A model generated the notes under the pieces. It did no database searches, was not told where the DNA came from, and saw only the letters and a program-made list of their open reading frames with translations. Position numbers and translations under genes: made by a program. Shown piece by piece: positions 1-11,241 of a stretch of DNA of 64,000 nt. The stretch covers positions 29,361-93,360 of the forward strand of contig NZ_JAUXZY010000002.1 of the NCBI RefSeq assembly GCF_030693775.1, given 5' to 3'. The DNA comes from Polynucleobacter sp. (lineage in GTDB: Bacteria; Pseudomonadota; Gammaproteobacteria; Burkholderiales; Burkholderiaceae). Numbering within the stretch: position 1 is the stretch's first letter; each line of letters begins with the position of its first letter.

Positions 1-2222
1 TCGCTGCGACCATCCACCTCGGTTTTTACGAGACCATGGATATCGGTCTCAAAACCAGGAAACTGCGCATTAAAGTCGCGCGCAAAGTACAGATAGTCGA
101 CGATGCGTTTATTAAAGCGCTCGCCCGGAATCAGCAAGGGAATGCCAGGTGGATAGGGCGTAACCAACATCGCGGTAACGCGCCCTTCAAGCTGATCTAA
201 AGGTACGCGATCGACTTTTTTGTGCGCCATTTGCGCCCATGCATCCGAGGGCATCATTGCCGGTACCATGTCGGAGGTATACATCTCGGTCGTCATGCGC
301 GCAACATCACGGCCTTTATAGAAGGCATGAATTTGCTGGCAAATGTCATTTAGGCCAACCCGCTCATAGCGTGGGTGCTTAGCCACAAACTCCGGCAATA
401 CTTTCCAGAGTGGCGCATTTTTATCAAAGTGATCTTTAAATTGCTGTAGCTCGGTTACCAAGGTATTCCAGCGACCCTTGGTAATGCCAATGGTAAACAT
501 AATGAAGAAGGAATACAGCCCGCATTTCTCAACAATAATGCCGTGCTCAGCCAGATACTTGGTGACGATGCTCGCGGGTATACCAGTTGTGCCAAAGTTG
601 CCTTCAATATCAAGGCCAGGGGTAACGATGGTAGCCTTGATGGGGTCCAGCATATTGAAGTCGTTCGCCAACTTACCAAAATCATGCCAGCTAGCGTTGG
701 GCTCTAAAACCCAGTCACTGCGCTCACCAATCCCATCTTCGGCCAAATGATCAGGGCCCCAGACCTTAAACCACCAGTCAGCACCAAATTGCTCATCGAC
801 CTCCCGCATGGCTCTGCGGAAATCCATCGCCTCCGCAATCGATTCTTCCACTAAGGTGGTTCCGCCGGGGGCTTCCATCATCGCAGCCGACACATCGCAC
901 GAGGCAATGATGGCGTACTGTGGACTGGTGGAGGTGTGCATCAAATACGCTTCATTAAAGCAATCGCGATCCAATTTATGCTCATCCGCATCTTGCACCA
1001 AGACTTGCGATGCTTGCGATAAGCCAGCCAACAGTTTGTGGGTTGATTGGGTTGCGAACATCAAGCTTTTCTTAGTTCGCTTGCGGTCTGCGCCAATCGC
1101 ATGCATGTCTTTATAGAATGGATGGAAGGCCGCATGCGGTAACCATGCCTCATCGAAATGCAAGGAATCCACCTTGCCGTCGAGCATCTCTTTAATCATC
1201 TCGACGTTATAAATAATGCCGTCATAGGTACTTTGCGTGAGGGTCATCACGCGGGGTATGGCGTTTTTGTCTTGAATAAAAGGGTTGGCATCGATTTTCT
1301 TTTTAATGTTCGCCCATTCAAACTCTTCCTTCGGAATCGGGCCAATGATGCCAAGATGGTTACGCGTTGGCATCAGGAAAATCGGAATCGCGCCCATCAT
1401 CGTGATCGAATGAATCACCGATTTATGGCAATTGCGATCAACTAAAACAATGTCACCCGGGGCAACGGTCGAGTGCCAAACAATCTTGTTGGACGTGGAC
1501 GTGCCATTGGTGACAAAAAACAAGTGATCGGCATTGAAAATTCGCGCGGCATTGTGTTCGCTGGCTAGAACTGGGCCGGTGTGGTCAAGCAACTGACCTA
1601 ATTCTTCAACGGCATTACATACGTCGGCGCGCAGCATATTCTCACCAAAGAATTGATGAAACATGCGGCCCACTGGACTTTTAAGGAAAGCAACACCGCC
1701 CGAGTGGCCGGGGCAATGCCAGGAATACGAGCCTTCAGACGCGTAATGTGTCAGGGCACGGAAGAAGGGAGGCGCTAATGAGTCGAGGTAGACCTTCGCT
1801 TCGCGGATGATGTGGCGCGCCACAAATTCTGGCGTGTCTTCATTCATATGAATGAAGCCATGCAACTCACGCAAAATATCATTGGGCATGTGGCGTGAGG
1901 TACGGGTCTCGCCATACAAGAAAATTGGAATGTCTTCATTGCGCTTACGCACTTCGGCAACAAAGGCGCGCAGGTTATTCAAAGCGGGCAAATCATTGTC
2001 TTCGGTATCGCTGATGAACTCCTCATCATCAATCGATAAAACAAAACAGGAGGCGCGCGAGGCTTGCTGTGCGAATGACGTTAAGTCCCCATAACTCGTT
2101 AGGCCAATCACTTCGATGCCCTCGCCTTCGATGGCTAAAGCCAGGTCGCGAATACCGGAACCTGAAATATTTTCAGAGCGAAAGTCCTCATCAATAATGA
2201 TGATTGGGAAACGAAATTTCAT
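1..2222 (-). CDS. Arginine/lysine/ornithine decarboxylase, PLP-dependent (3' end outside window)
   Basis: The ORF track misses this gene because it runs off the left edge; I translated it by hand. About 740 codons are present. The N-terminal ~130 residues (MKFRFPIIIIDEDFRSEN onward) look like the response-regulator-like wing domain of biodegradative Orn/Lys/Arg decarboxylases. The PLP core follows, with STHKLLAGLSQASQ containing the Schiff-base lysine after a Ser-x-His and the upstream HFDEAW aspartate motif. Members decarboxylate a basic amino acid to a polyamine or agmatine in the cytoplasm, consuming a proton. The substrate cannot be told from sequence alone. It is the last visible gene of a minus-strand run fdhD-dcd-decarboxylase, 29 nt after dcd. 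The start is the ATG at 2222, with an AAAGG-like ribosome site upstream. Family is sure; substrate is open. Confidence 0.93.
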   Translation of the reverse strand, partial: MKFRFPIIIIDEDFRSENISGSGIRDLALAIEGEGIEVIGLTSYGDLTSFAQQASRASCFVLSIDDEEFISDTEDNDLPALNNLRAFVAEVRKRNEDIPIFLYGETRTSRHMPNDILRELHGFIHMNEDTPEFVARHIIREAKVYLDSLAPPFFRALTHYASEGSYSWHCPGHSGGVAFLKSPVGRMFHQFFGENMLRADVCNAVEELGQLLDHTGPVLASEHNAARIFNADHLFFVTNGTSTSNKIVWHSTVAPGDIVLVDRNCHKSVIHSITMMGAIPIFLMPTRNHLGIIGPIPKEEFEWANIKKKIDANPFIQDKNAIPRVMTLTQSTYDGIIYNVEMIKEMLDGKVDSLHFDEAWLPHAAFHPFYKDMHAIGADRKRTKKSLMFATQSTHKLLAGLSQASQVLVQDADEHKLDRDCFNEAYLMHTSTSPQYAIIASCDVSAAMMEAPGGTTLVEESIAEAMDFRRAMREVDEQFGADWWFKVWGPDHLAEDGIGERSDWVLEPNASWHDFGKLANDFNMLDPIKATIVTPGLDIEGNFGTTGIPASIVTKYLAEHGIIVEKCGLYSFFIMFTIGITKGRWNTLVTELQQFKDHFDKNAPLWKVLPEFVAKHPRYERVGLNDICQQIHAFYKGRDVARMTTEMYTSDMVPAMMPSDAWAQMAHKKVDRVPLDQLEGRVTAMLVTPYPPGIPLLIPGERFNKRIVDYLYFARDFNAQFPGFETDIHGLVKTEVDGRS

Positions 2223-2251
2223 GTGTGCCTTTGGAAAATTGCCTAATGCAA

Positions 2252-2818
2252 TTAGGTCTTCGGTAGCGTAACGCCCTGCTGCCCTTGGTACTTGCCGCCG
2301 CGGTCCTTGTACGAGGTCCCGCAAACTTCATCGCTTTCAAAAAAGAGGACTTGAGCACACCCCTCGCCCGCATAGATTTTTGCTGGCAGTGGCGTGGTGT
2401 TTGAAAACTCGAGGGTGACATACCCTTCCCACTCAGGCTCAAATGGAGTGACGTTCACAATAATGCCGCAGCGTGCATACGTGCTCTTACCAACGCAGAT
2501 CGTCAGAACGCTGCGTGGGATTTTGAAGTATTCGACCGTACGGGCCAGAGCAAAGGAGTTGGGCGGAATAATGCACACATCTCCTTGAAAATCCACAAAG
2601 GATTTTTCATCGAAATGCTTTGGGTCCACAATCGTGCTGTTGATGTTGGTGAAGATCTTGAATTCATTTGCACAACGAATGTCGTAACCGTAGCTCGAGG
2701 TACCGTAGCTCACGATTTTTTGTCCAGCGGCGTCTTGGCGGATTTGGCCAGGCTCAAACGGGCTGATCATGCCCTCTTCGGCCATACGGCGAATCCAGTG
2801 GTCGGATTTAATAGTCAT
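2252..2818 (-). CDS. dcd: dCTP deaminase
   Basis: 188 aa, the normal length for a bacterial dCTP deaminase, which converts dCTP to dUTP for thymidylate synthesis. The full family pattern is visible: [18 protein letters not shown] at the start, the [14 protein letters not shown] segment, the catalytic-region [11 protein letters not shown] and the C-terminal [10 protein letters not shown] tail that closes over the nucleotide. It works as a cytoplasmic homotrimer. It sits between fdhD and the decarboxylase gene on the minus strand with short gaps (41 and 29 nt), so the three may be co-transcribed. I see no strong Shine-Dalgarno before the ATG, but no other start fits the family better. Confidence 0.97.
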   Translation of the reverse strand: MTIKSDHWIRRMAEEGMISPFEPGQIRQDAAGQKIVSYGTSSYGYDIRCANEFKIFTNINSTIVDPKHFDEKSFVDFQGDVCIIPPNSFALARTVEYFKIPRSVLTICVGKSTYARCGIIVNVTPFEPEWEGYVTLEFSNTTPLPAKIYAGEGCAQVLFFESDEVCGTSYKDRGGKYQGQQGVTLPKT

Positions 2819-2859
2819 GGCGGAATTGTAAAACCAACCTGACCCCGAAGACCATCTAT

Positions 2860-3702
2860 TTACTGCTTGGGCGGACTAAAAACAACCCGCTCAGGGGCGT
2901 TGTAAATCTCAAAATGGGTTCCAGAGCAACGTGACAGAAGCGTCAGGTGGGTCTTTCGGGCAAGCTCAAGGCCCATCTGGGTTACACCGGAACGCGTCAG
3001 TAGAAAGGGGATGCCCATCTGCGCACCCTTAATGACCATCTCCGAGGTTAAGCGCCCGGTCGTAAAAAACACCAAATCCCGACCCGCCTTGTCAGCCAGC
3101 CACATCAGCCCAGAAATCGAGTCCACTGCATTGTGGCGGCCCACGTCCTCAATAAAGTGGAGCAATTCCACCTGATCCTCGCCCTTGCGCTCAAATACAG
3201 CGCAGGCATGCACTGAGCCGGATTTCTTGTAGATGGTGTCATGCTGGCGAATTTGGTCGATGAGGTCCACAATCGCCGCCTGATTCAAGGTGGGGCCATC
3301 CGCCAGGCGGATTTGCTCCATTTCCTCGATTAAGCCGCCAAACATCGTGCCCTGTCCGCAGCCGGTGGTCACAATGCGCTTACTGGTCATTTGATCGATA
3401 TCGACGGTGCTGCGCCGGGTTTTGACTGCGGCTGAATCCGTTTCCCAGTCAACCTGAATGCTTTCGATGTCATCCGGCGATTCCACCAAACGCTGGTTAC
3501 GCAAATAGCCCAGCACCAAGGCCTCAGGGGCGCTACCGAGGGTCATGAGGGTGACAAGCTCACGCTTGTCCAAATAAATCGTTAGCGAGCGCTCACCCGG
3601 TACATGGACGGTTTTATGACGGCCGGCCTCATCGATGATCTGGACCTCATGGATGAGAGGGACAGAAGCATTGGACATCGCAATTCGGGGATTTACTGCC
3701 AT
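2860..3702 (-). CDS. fdhD: Formate dehydrogenase accessory sulfurtransferase FdhD
   Basis: 280 aa. FdhD passes sulfur from the cysteine desulfurase to the molybdenum cofactor of formate dehydrogenase. Seen here are the TTGCGQGTM loop around residue 115 and the [10 protein letters not shown] motif near residue 190, both diagnostic. In the E. coli protein the loop carries two cysteines (CXXC); here Cys115 is followed by Gly at the second position. An AGGAAG ribosome site lies 7 nt before the ATG, fixing the start. It is divergent from metG. No formate dehydrogenase structural genes are in the window, so its client must lie elsewhere; formate from the nearby oxalate genes is a likely ultimate substrate (inference). 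Confidence 0.94.
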   Translation of the reverse strand: MAVNPRIAMSNASVPLIHEVQIIDEAGRHKTVHVPGERSLTIYLDKRELVTLMTLGSAPEALVLGYLRNQRLVESPDDIESIQVDWETDSAAVKTRRSTVDIDQMTSKRIVTTGCGQGTMFGGLIEEMEQIRLADGPTLNQAAIVDLIDQIRQHDTIYKKSGSVHACAVFERKGEDQVELLHFIEDVGRHNAVDSISGLMWLADKAGRDLVFFTTGRLTSEMVIKGAQMGIPFLLTRSGVTQMGLELARKTHLTLLSRCSGTHFEIYNAPERVVFSPPKQ

Positions 3703-3842
3703 ACACGTCTTCCTTGATTCATTCTTGTCATTTTAAATGCGAGCTTTACTTTAACCGCAGTCTAAAATCCATGCTCTAGCAGCATAATTCACCCGATAAG
3801 CCTAATTTTGCCTTTTTACCCAAACCGTACCCCGCCTACAGT

Positions 3843-5513
3843 ATGAGTCGTTCGCCACGCCGCCTTTTAGTTACCTCTGCCCTGCCTTATGCCAATGGGC
3901 AGATTCACATTGGCCATTTGGTGGAATACATTCAAACCGATATTTGGGTTCGCTATCAACGGATGCAGGGTCACGAAGTGCATTACATGGGAGCAGATGA
4001 CACCCATGGCACCCCCATCATGCTGCGCGCCGAGAAAGAGGGACTGACCCCCAAAGAGTTAATTGCTAAGGTCTGGCAAGAACATAAGCGCGACTTTGAT
4101 GCATTTTTAATCTCCTTCGATCACTACTACACCACCGATAGCCCAGAAAATGAAAAGTTGGCAGGAGATATTTACCTCAAGCTTCGTGACGCAGGTCTGA
4201 TTGAAAAGCGCGCCATCGAGCAGGCCTACGATCCCGTAAAAGAAATGTTCCTCCCGGATCGCTTTATTAAAGGCAAGTGTCCTAAATGCAAAGCGCCCGA
4301 TCAATATGGCGACTCCTGTGAAAAATGCGGCGCCACCTACGCGCCTACCGATTTAATTGATCCCTTCTCGGTCGTCAGTGGCGCGACACCGATTCGCAAA
4401 GTATCTGATCACTACTTCTTCAAGTTATCCGATCCCCGCTGTGAAACCTTCTTGCGCGACTGGACTCAGGTCCGCACACCACTGCAATCCGAAGCCCGCA
4501 ACAAAATGAAAGAGTGGGTTGGGCAAGCTGGTGACAGTAAATTAGGTGATTGGGATATTTCGCGCGATGCCCCCTACTTTGGCTTTGAAATCCCCGATGC
4601 CCCTGGCAAGTATTTTTATGTCTGGCTCGATGCGCCCATTGGCTATTACGCCAGTTTCTTAAAATACTGCACTGACAAAGGTCTGGATTTTAATGAGTGG
4701 GTAAGAGCGGACAGCACAACTGAGCAGTACCACTTTATTGGCAAAGACATTTTGTATTTCCACACCTTGTTTTGGCCTGCTACCTTGCATTTCGCTGGCT
4801 ACCGCACCCCCACCAACGTATTCGCGCACGGCTTTCTGACGGTCGACGGTGAAAAGATGAGTAAGTCACGTGGCACTCTGATCTCAGCCAACAGTGTCAT
4901 TGAGTCGGGCTTTAATCCTGAGTGGTTCCGCTACTACTTTGCGACCAAGCTCAACGACAGCATGGAGGATCTTGACCTCAATCTGAGCGACTTCGTTGCA
5001 CGGGTCAATAGTGACTTGATTGGCAAGTACATCAATATTGCGAGTCGCAGCGCTGGCTTTTTGGTGAAGCGTTTTGGTGGTGTGGTTGTGGACGATGCCA
5101 TGCAACATCCCTTGCTGATGTCGATTCGATCAGCCAATACCAAGATTGCTGAACTGTATGAAGGACGCGAGTTTGCGAAAGCCGTTCGCGCCATTATGGA
5201 ATTGGCAGATCAAGTCAACGCCTTTGTCGATGAAAACAAACCATGGGACATCGCCAAAGATCCCGAGCGCACAGCCGATCTTCAGGCAATTTGCAGCGTG
5301 ACCTTGGAAGCATTTCGGTGTTTAAGTCTGTACCTCAAACCAGTATTGCCGCAGGTTGCTGCCGGTGTTGAACGTTTTTTATGTGTAGCGCCGATGGCCT
5401 GGAGCGACATCAATACACCCCTCTCTAGCCAGCAGCCCATCCTGCCCTATACCCATCTCATGAGCCGCGTTGAGCCGGCTCAAATTGACGCTCTATTAGC
5501 AGCCAATAGCTAA
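3843..5513 (+). CDS. metG: Methionyl-tRNA synthetase
   Basis: 556 aa class I aminoacyl-tRNA synthetase charging tRNA-Met. The HIGH signature ([11 protein letters not shown], residues ~20-30), the zinc knuckle pairs CPKCKAP and CEKCGA (~145-165) and the KMSKSRGT loop (~340) are all present, followed by the helical anticodon-binding domain. The protein stops soon after that domain, so it lacks the C-terminal EMAP-II/OB-fold tRNA-binding extension that gives the E. coli enzyme about 677 residues. The ORF ends cleanly and no remnant of the extension is seen downstream. First gene of the metG-DUF3460-scpA-panC block. Confidence 0.97.
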   Translation: MSRSPRRLLVTSALPYANGQIHIGHLVEYIQTDIWVRYQRMQGHEVHYMGADDTHGTPIMLRAEKEGLTPKELIAKVWQEHKRDFDAFLISFDHYYTTDSPENEKLAGDIYLKLRDAGLIEKRAIEQAYDPVKEMFLPDRFIKGKCPKCKAPDQYGDSCEKCGATYAPTDLIDPFSVVSGATPIRKVSDHYFFKLSDPRCETFLRDWTQVRTPLQSEARNKMKEWVGQAGDSKLGDWDISRDAPYFGFEIPDAPGKYFYVWLDAPIGYYASFLKYCTDKGLDFNEWVRADSTTEQYHFIGKDILYFHTLFWPATLHFAGYRTPTNVFAHGFLTVDGEKMSKSRGTLISANSVIESGFNPEWFRYYFATKLNDSMEDLDLNLSDFVARVNSDLIGKYINIASRSAGFLVKRFGGVVVDDAMQHPLLMSIRSANTKIAELYEGREFAKAVRAIMELADQVNAFVDENKPWDIAKDPERTADLQAICSVTLEAFRCLSLYLKPVLPQVAAGVERFLCVAPMAWSDINTPLSSQQPILPYTHLMSRVEPAQIDALLAANS

Positions 5514-5573
5514 AAACGGGATGTCGACACAAATCTGACTTAGGCCATACAAAATCGTTAATAATGAGGGTTG

Positions 5574-5592
5574 CCCAGTTCCCTGGGATTTT
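5574..5592 (+). terminator. Possible weak hairpin between metG and the DUF3460 gene
   Basis: CCCAG-TTCC-CTGGG followed by ATTTTATAAG. The stem is only five base pairs and the T-run is interrupted, so it could be a weak terminator or attenuator after metG, or chance. Confidence 0.25.
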
Positions 5593-5628
5593 ATAAGTTA
5601 TTGAATTTATTGAGAATTAAGTATCGAT

Positions 5629-5809
5629 ATGCGTAAATACCAATCTGACGTCACCGTATTTCTTGAAAAACTCAAAGCGGCTAAACCCACCTTGGAGCAA
5701 GAACAGCAAGCTGGGCGCGCCCTCCTTTGGGACAAAGAACCAGTCAGCCTTGATGAGCAGCGCCGCCTAAAGGCCGCCAAAGTGAAACAACGGGCCTACG
5801 TTTATTCCA

Positions 5810-5817
<8 letters not shown>
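5629..5817 (+). CDS. DUF3460 family small protein
   Basis: 62 aa, highly charged and without signal peptide or membrane segment. The pattern YQSDVTVFLEKLKAAKP, then GRALLWDKEP near residue 35, and a C-terminal AYVYS is what I know from the DUF3460 family of Burkholderiales, normally encoded between metG and scpA as here. Its last 8 bases overlap the scpA start, suggesting translational coupling. No function is known to me; the conserved location hints at a link with chromosome segregation or simple operon hitch-hiking. Confidence 0.85.
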
Positions 5818-7521
<1,704 letters not shown>

Positions 7522-7551
7522 GCCTAATACTCCGGGCCTATTTCGCTTTTC

Positions 7552-8484
7552 CTAGGCAGTAAAAAATTGCTCTACCGCTAAGCCAAGGCTTTTAGCTAAC
7601 TCTGCACCGCTGACTTTACCAGCAGGTCCTTTGGCTTTTAATACCTCAATCTGACCACCATGGCAGGCCACAAAAAAGGATTCGGAACCAATCGCCGTGA
7701 TTTGCCCAGGCTTACCTTTGACGGCGCCGTAGGTCGCCGTGACGTGTTTCTTGACGTCATAAATCTGTACTTTTTGTTCGCCAACCATGGTCCAAGCGCC
7801 AGGCGCCGGATTGCAGGCCCGAATCAAGTTATGGATCTGCGTAATGTGGTTTGACCAATGGATGCGAGCGGCCGCCTGATCGAACCAGCCTTCGTAATTA
7901 GCAAGGGCCTCGTCTTGCACAACCTCTTGGTGCTTGCCTGCAGCAACCAGATCAGCAGCCTCTAATAGCGCCTGCACCCCAAGCGGAAATAGGTGATCAA
8001 AGTAAACCGATCCCAAGGTATCGTTCGCGCCAATGGCGACCTCTTTTTGCAAAATCACTTCGCCCTCATCCAGACCATCGGATGGCCGGAAAATGGTAAG
8101 GCCTGTCTTGGTCTCGCCTAAAGCAATAGCCCAGTTAATGGCGCTGGGACCACGGTACTTTGGCAGCAATGAGGGATGGTATTGAATCGTGCCCAAGCGC
8201 GGTATCTTGGCGAGCTCTTGGGGGACAAATTGCAACACATAGGCCATCACGCAAATGTCTGCGCCGCTGTTGCGCATTGCCTCAGCCGCCTCTGGCCCCT
8301 TGAGCGAGGCAAATTGCAAGGGCACGAGGCCTTTCGCAAGAGTTGCCTCTTTCAAAATCTCAGGCTTGGTGGCTTTGGGATTGTCCGGAGGACAAAACAC
8401 CGCAACCACCTCGTCACCACGCTCTAAAAAGGCCTCTAAAGCAGCCTTACCAAAATCTTGACTGCCGATTAGAGCAACTTTCAT
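7552..8484 (-). CDS. 10-formyltetrahydrofolate hydrolase-like formyltransferase
   Basis: 310 aa with an N-terminal formyltransferase fold (~1-180) and a C-terminal Fmt-like OB domain (~205-305). It is not the housekeeping methionyl-tRNA formyltransferase: instead of the NxHxSLLP signature it has YHPSLLPKYRGPSAINW, which matches the hydrolase domain of 10-formyl-THF dehydrogenase (ALDH1L1), including the downstream DGLDEGEVILQKE aspartate segment. The likely reaction is therefore use or hydrolysis of 10-formyl-THF, but a related formyl acceptor or donor is possible. Its ATG follows the frc stop directly (TAGATG), so it is translationally coupled to a formyl-CoA transferase. That suggests a role in handling C1 units made from oxalate (inference). 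Confidence 0.8.
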   Translation of the reverse strand: MKVALIGSQDFGKAALEAFLERGDEVVAVFCPPDNPKATKPEILKEATLAKGLVPLQFASLKGPEAAEAMRNSGADICVMAYVLQFVPQELAKIPRLGTIQYHPSLLPKYRGPSAINWAIALGETKTGLTIFRPSDGLDEGEVILQKEVAIGANDTLGSVYFDHLFPLGVQALLEAADLVAAGKHQEVVQDEALANYEGWFDQAAARIHWSNHITQIHNLIRACNPAPGAWTMVGEQKVQIYDVKKHVTATYGAVKGKPGQITAIGSESFFVACHGGQIEVLKAKGPAGKVSGAELAKSLGLAVEQFFTA

Positions 8485-9732
8485 CTAGATCACTTTCCGA
8501 TGGCGTAAATCGATCAGATCGTCGATGTTAAATCCGAGCTCTTGCAAGATCTCATCGGTATGTTCACCAAGCAATGGTGAACGCGTGACGTCAGTTTCGC
8601 TATCGGACAACTTGATGGGGTTGCCCACGGTTAAGTACTTGCCCCGAATCGGGTGATCGACTTCAACAATCGTGCCGGTAGCGCGCAAGGCTGGCTCTTC
8701 GGCGATTTCTTTCATCGACAGAATTGGGCCGCATGGCACATCATATTTATTCAATGTATCCATCACCTCAAACTTGGTTTTGGTCATGGTCCATTTTTCG
8801 ATCTCACCAAAGATTTGCATGAGCCTTGGCAAGCGCGCCATGGGAGAAGAGAAGTCATGGTCAGTAATCCACTCTTCTTTGCCAATCACCTTACAAATCG
8901 CTTCCCATACGGCAGCCTGAACGACGACATAAATGTAGGAGTTGGGGTCGGTTTCCCAGCCTTTGCATTTCAGAATCCAGCCGGGCTGTCCACCACCAGA
9001 CGCATTGCCGGCACGAGGCACTGCTTCACCGAAATGGCCATTCGGGAACTGCGGATACTCTTGCATGGTGCCATTGCGCTCGAGGCGCTGCTGGTCGCGC
9101 AACTTCACGCGGCACAAGTTCAATACGGCGTCTTGCATCGCAGCCTGCACACGTTGACCACGACCCGAGTGGGTGCGCTGATACAAAGCTGTAACGATAC
9201 CTAAGGCCAAATGCAAACCGGTTCCACTATCGCCAATCTGCGCGCCCGTTACCATTGGCGGGCCATCATCAAAACCAGTAGTGGATGCTGAGCCGCCTGC
9301 GCACTGCGCTACGTTTTCGTATACCTTGCAGTCTTCATAAGGTCCTGGACCAAAGCCTTTGATCGATGCCATGATCATGCGTGGATTGAGATGCTGTATG
9401 TGCTCCCAAGTAAAGCCCATGCGATCCAAAGCACCTGGAGCAAAGTTTTCCACTAAGACATCGCACTCTTTAATCAAGCGCTCGAGAATATCCTTGCCCT
9501 CAGGAGTTTTGGTATTGACTGTAATCGAGCGTTTATTGTGATTCAGCATGGTGAAATACAAACTATCCGCATCGGGTATATCGCGTAATTGACCGCGGGT
9601 AGCATCACCCTCACCCGAGCGCTCCACCTTAATTACATCCGCGCCAAACCAAGCCAATAATTGGGTACAAGTTGGCCCCGATTGAACGTGCGTGAAATCG
9701 AGGATTTTCACCCCCTCAAGTGCTTTTGCCAT
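8485..9732 (-). CDS. frc: Formyl-CoA:oxalate CoA-transferase, paralogue 1
   Basis: 415 aa, class III (CaiB/BaiF) CoA-transferase. The enzyme moves CoA from formyl-CoA to oxalate, giving oxalyl-CoA for Oxc. The [20 protein letters not shown] start, [14 protein letters not shown] and the catalytic aspartate in [10 protein letters not shown] (Asp168) are present. The glycine loop that covers the active site reads [10 protein letters not shown], with Ser replacing the first of the four glycines seen in characterised Frc enzymes and in the paralogue downstream of oxc. It forms its own unit with the formyltransferase-like gene, separated from the oxc unit by an intrinsic terminator. The start has an AGGA ribosome site. 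It could have a somewhat different acceptor from paralogue 2. Confidence 0.88.
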   Translation of the reverse strand: MAKALEGVKILDFTHVQSGPTCTQLLAWFGADVIKVERSGEGDATRGQLRDIPDADSLYFTMLNHNKRSITVNTKTPEGKDILERLIKECDVLVENFAPGALDRMGFTWEHIQHLNPRMIMASIKGFGPGPYEDCKVYENVAQCAGGSASTTGFDDGPPMVTGAQIGDSGTGLHLALGIVTALYQRTHSGRGQRVQAAMQDAVLNLCRVKLRDQQRLERNGTMQEYPQFPNGHFGEAVPRAGNASGGGQPGWILKCKGWETDPNSYIYVVVQAAVWEAICKVIGKEEWITDHDFSSPMARLPRLMQIFGEIEKWTMTKTKFEVMDTLNKYDVPCGPILSMKEIAEEPALRATGTIVEVDHPIRGKYLTVGNPIKLSDSETDVTRSPLLGEHTDEILQELGFNIDDLIDLRHRKVI

Positions 9733-9896
9733 AACAGTAGTCCTAATAAGAATTGAAATTTTGAATTAATCAAATTCTACCAGTCGGCACTACCCTGAAT
9801 TCCAGGTGCGCCACAGGCCCTGTATCCCCTAGTTATCAAGCCCTGAAACTGGATTTCGCATTGTGCGATTTAGCCTGATTCTGGGTAAATTAAGCA
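9733..9896 (-). promoter_or_regulatory. Upstream region of frc paralogue 1
   Basis: About 165 bases between the frc start and the oxc-frc terminator, visibly AT-rich near the gene. It should hold the promoter of the frc-formyltransferase unit because transcription from oxc is expected to stop at the terminator just upstream. It contains TTTGAATTAATCAAA, a palindrome resembling an FNR box but with 5 rather than 6 bases between TTGA and TCAA. No confident -35/-10 pair was assigned. Confidence 0.4.
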
Positions 9897-9926
9897 ATAA
9901 AAAAGGCGCCCACATGGAGCGCCTTA
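9897..9926 (-). terminator. Intrinsic terminator of the oxc-frc operon
   Basis: On the minus strand AAGGCGC-loop-GCGCCTT is followed by an uninterrupted T-run (TTTTT), a classic rho-independent terminator. It lies about 25 nt after the stop of frc paralogue 2, so it closes the oxc-frc unit and separates it from the second frc unit. Confidence 0.88.
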
Positions 9927-9950
9927 AAGGATCAAACTAATTTATTGTTA

Positions 9951-11201
9951 TTAAACTGCTTTTGCCGCGTGCAGCTTGGCAATATCGTCTTTTCCGTAGC
10001 CAAGGTCAGCCAAAACCTCATCGGTGTGCTCGCCTAAAACTGGGGATGGCTTCACTTCGATCTTCAAATCAGAGAACTTGATTGGGCTACCAATCGTCAG
10101 ATACTTACCGCGTACCTTGTGATCGACTTCCACAATCGAACCACTTGCACGCAAGTCTGGTGATGCGGCTAGTTCTTTCATCGATAGTACAGGGGCGCAT
10201 GGAATATCAAACTTACGCAAGATATCGACTGCTTCGTACTTGGTCTTATCTTTGAGCCAATCTTCAATGGTTGCGAAGATGTCAAAAATCTTGTCTTGAC
10301 GCGCTTCTGCAGTCATGTAAGCAGGGTCGGTTGCCCACTCTGGACGACCTAAAGCCTTGGTAATTGGCTCCCAAGCGTGACCTTGAATGGTGAAATAAAT
10401 GTAGGCGTTAGGATCAGTTTCCCAGCCCTTACACTTTAAAACCCAACCTGGCTGACCGCCGCCGCCAGCATTACCGCCGCGGGGTACAACGTCGGAGAAT
10501 GTGCCATGGGGATACTGTGGGTACTCTTCCAAGTAACCAACGCGATCCAAACGCTGCTGATCGCGCAACTTCACGCGGCACAGGTTTAATACTGCGTCTT
10601 GCATCGAGCAAGCAACCTTCTGTCCACGGCCAGTCTTCTCACGGTGCATCAGCGCGGTCAAAATACCAATCGCCAAGTGCATACCAGTGTTGCTATCGCC
10701 CAAAGCAGCAGCAGATACGGTAGGAGGACCATCCCAGAAACCGGTGGTGGAGGCTGCGCCGCCAGCACACTGAGCTACGTTCTCATACACTTTTAAATCT
10801 TCGTATGAGTGGCCATCGCTGAAGCCCTTTACCGACGCCATAATCATGCGTGGGTTCAGTTCCATGATGCGTTCCCAAGAGAAGCCCATGCGATCTAAGG
10901 CGCCTGGACCAAAGTTCTCGACCATGACGTCAGAAACCTTAATCAACTTCTCCAATACTTCCTTACCTTCTGCGGTCTTGGTATCCAATGTCAACGAACG
11001 CTTGTTACCGTTGAGCATGGTGAAATACAAGGCGTCAGCATCTGGAATATCGCGTAATTGGCTACGGGTTACGTCGCCAGATCCAGGACGCTCTACTTTG
11101 ATTACGTCCGCGCCATACCATGCCAACAACTGGGTACATGCAGGGCCTGCTTGTACGTGTGTGAAATCGATGATGCGGATTCCGTCTAATGGCTTGCTCA
11201 T
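9951..11201 (-). CDS. frc: Formyl-CoA:oxalate CoA-transferase, paralogue 2
   Basis: 416 aa. This is the more canonical of the two Frc proteins: [10 protein letters not shown] puts the catalytic aspartate at residue 169, the same number as in the Oxalobacter formigenes enzyme as I recall it, and the active-site loop is the intact [11 protein letters not shown]. Residue 48 is Gln ([16 protein letters not shown]), as in E. coli YfdW, rather than Trp as in Oxalobacter. It transfers CoA from formyl-CoA to oxalate. It lies 40 nt after oxc and has a strong AAGGAG ribosome site, and it is followed by an intrinsic terminator, so oxc-frc is one operon. Confidence 0.94.
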   Translation of the reverse strand: MSKPLDGIRIIDFTHVQAGPACTQLLAWYGADVIKVERPGSGDVTRSQLRDIPDADALYFTMLNGNKRSLTLDTKTAEGKEVLEKLIKVSDVMVENFGPGALDRMGFSWERIMELNPRMIMASVKGFSDGHSYEDLKVYENVAQCAGGAASTTGFWDGPPTVSAAALGDSNTGMHLAIGILTALMHREKTGRGQKVACSMQDAVLNLCRVKLRDQQRLDRVGYLEEYPQYPHGTFSDVVPRGGNAGGGGQPGWVLKCKGWETDPNAYIYFTIQGHAWEPITKALGRPEWATDPAYMTAEARQDKIFDIFATIEDWLKDKTKYEAVDILRKFDIPCAPVLSMKELAASPDLRASGSIVEVDHKVRGKYLTIGSPIKFSDLKIEVKPSPVLGEHTDEVLADLGYGKDDIAKLHAAKAV

Positions 11202-11241
11202 ATTAAATCTCCTTAGGGTTGCGTATGACTTAGCTCGTCAA

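Noticed and set aside
455-2094. Several 76-102 aa ORFs on either strand at 455-2094
   Set aside because: They are shadows of the partial amino-acid decarboxylase gene, whose reading frame is continuous and full of recognisable motifs.
7552-8484. Annotation as methionyl-tRNA formyltransferase (fmt)
   Set aside because: The catalytic-site signature is YHPSLLP instead of NxHxSLLP, and the gene is coupled to frc, not to def or rsmB as fmt usually is.
9761-9773. TTGAATTAATCAA upstream of frc paralogue 1 as a second FNR-type box
   Set aside because: The spacer between TTGA and TCAA is five bases, not the six seen in the oxc box, and the region is so AT-rich that such palindromes arise easily. Kept only as a note.
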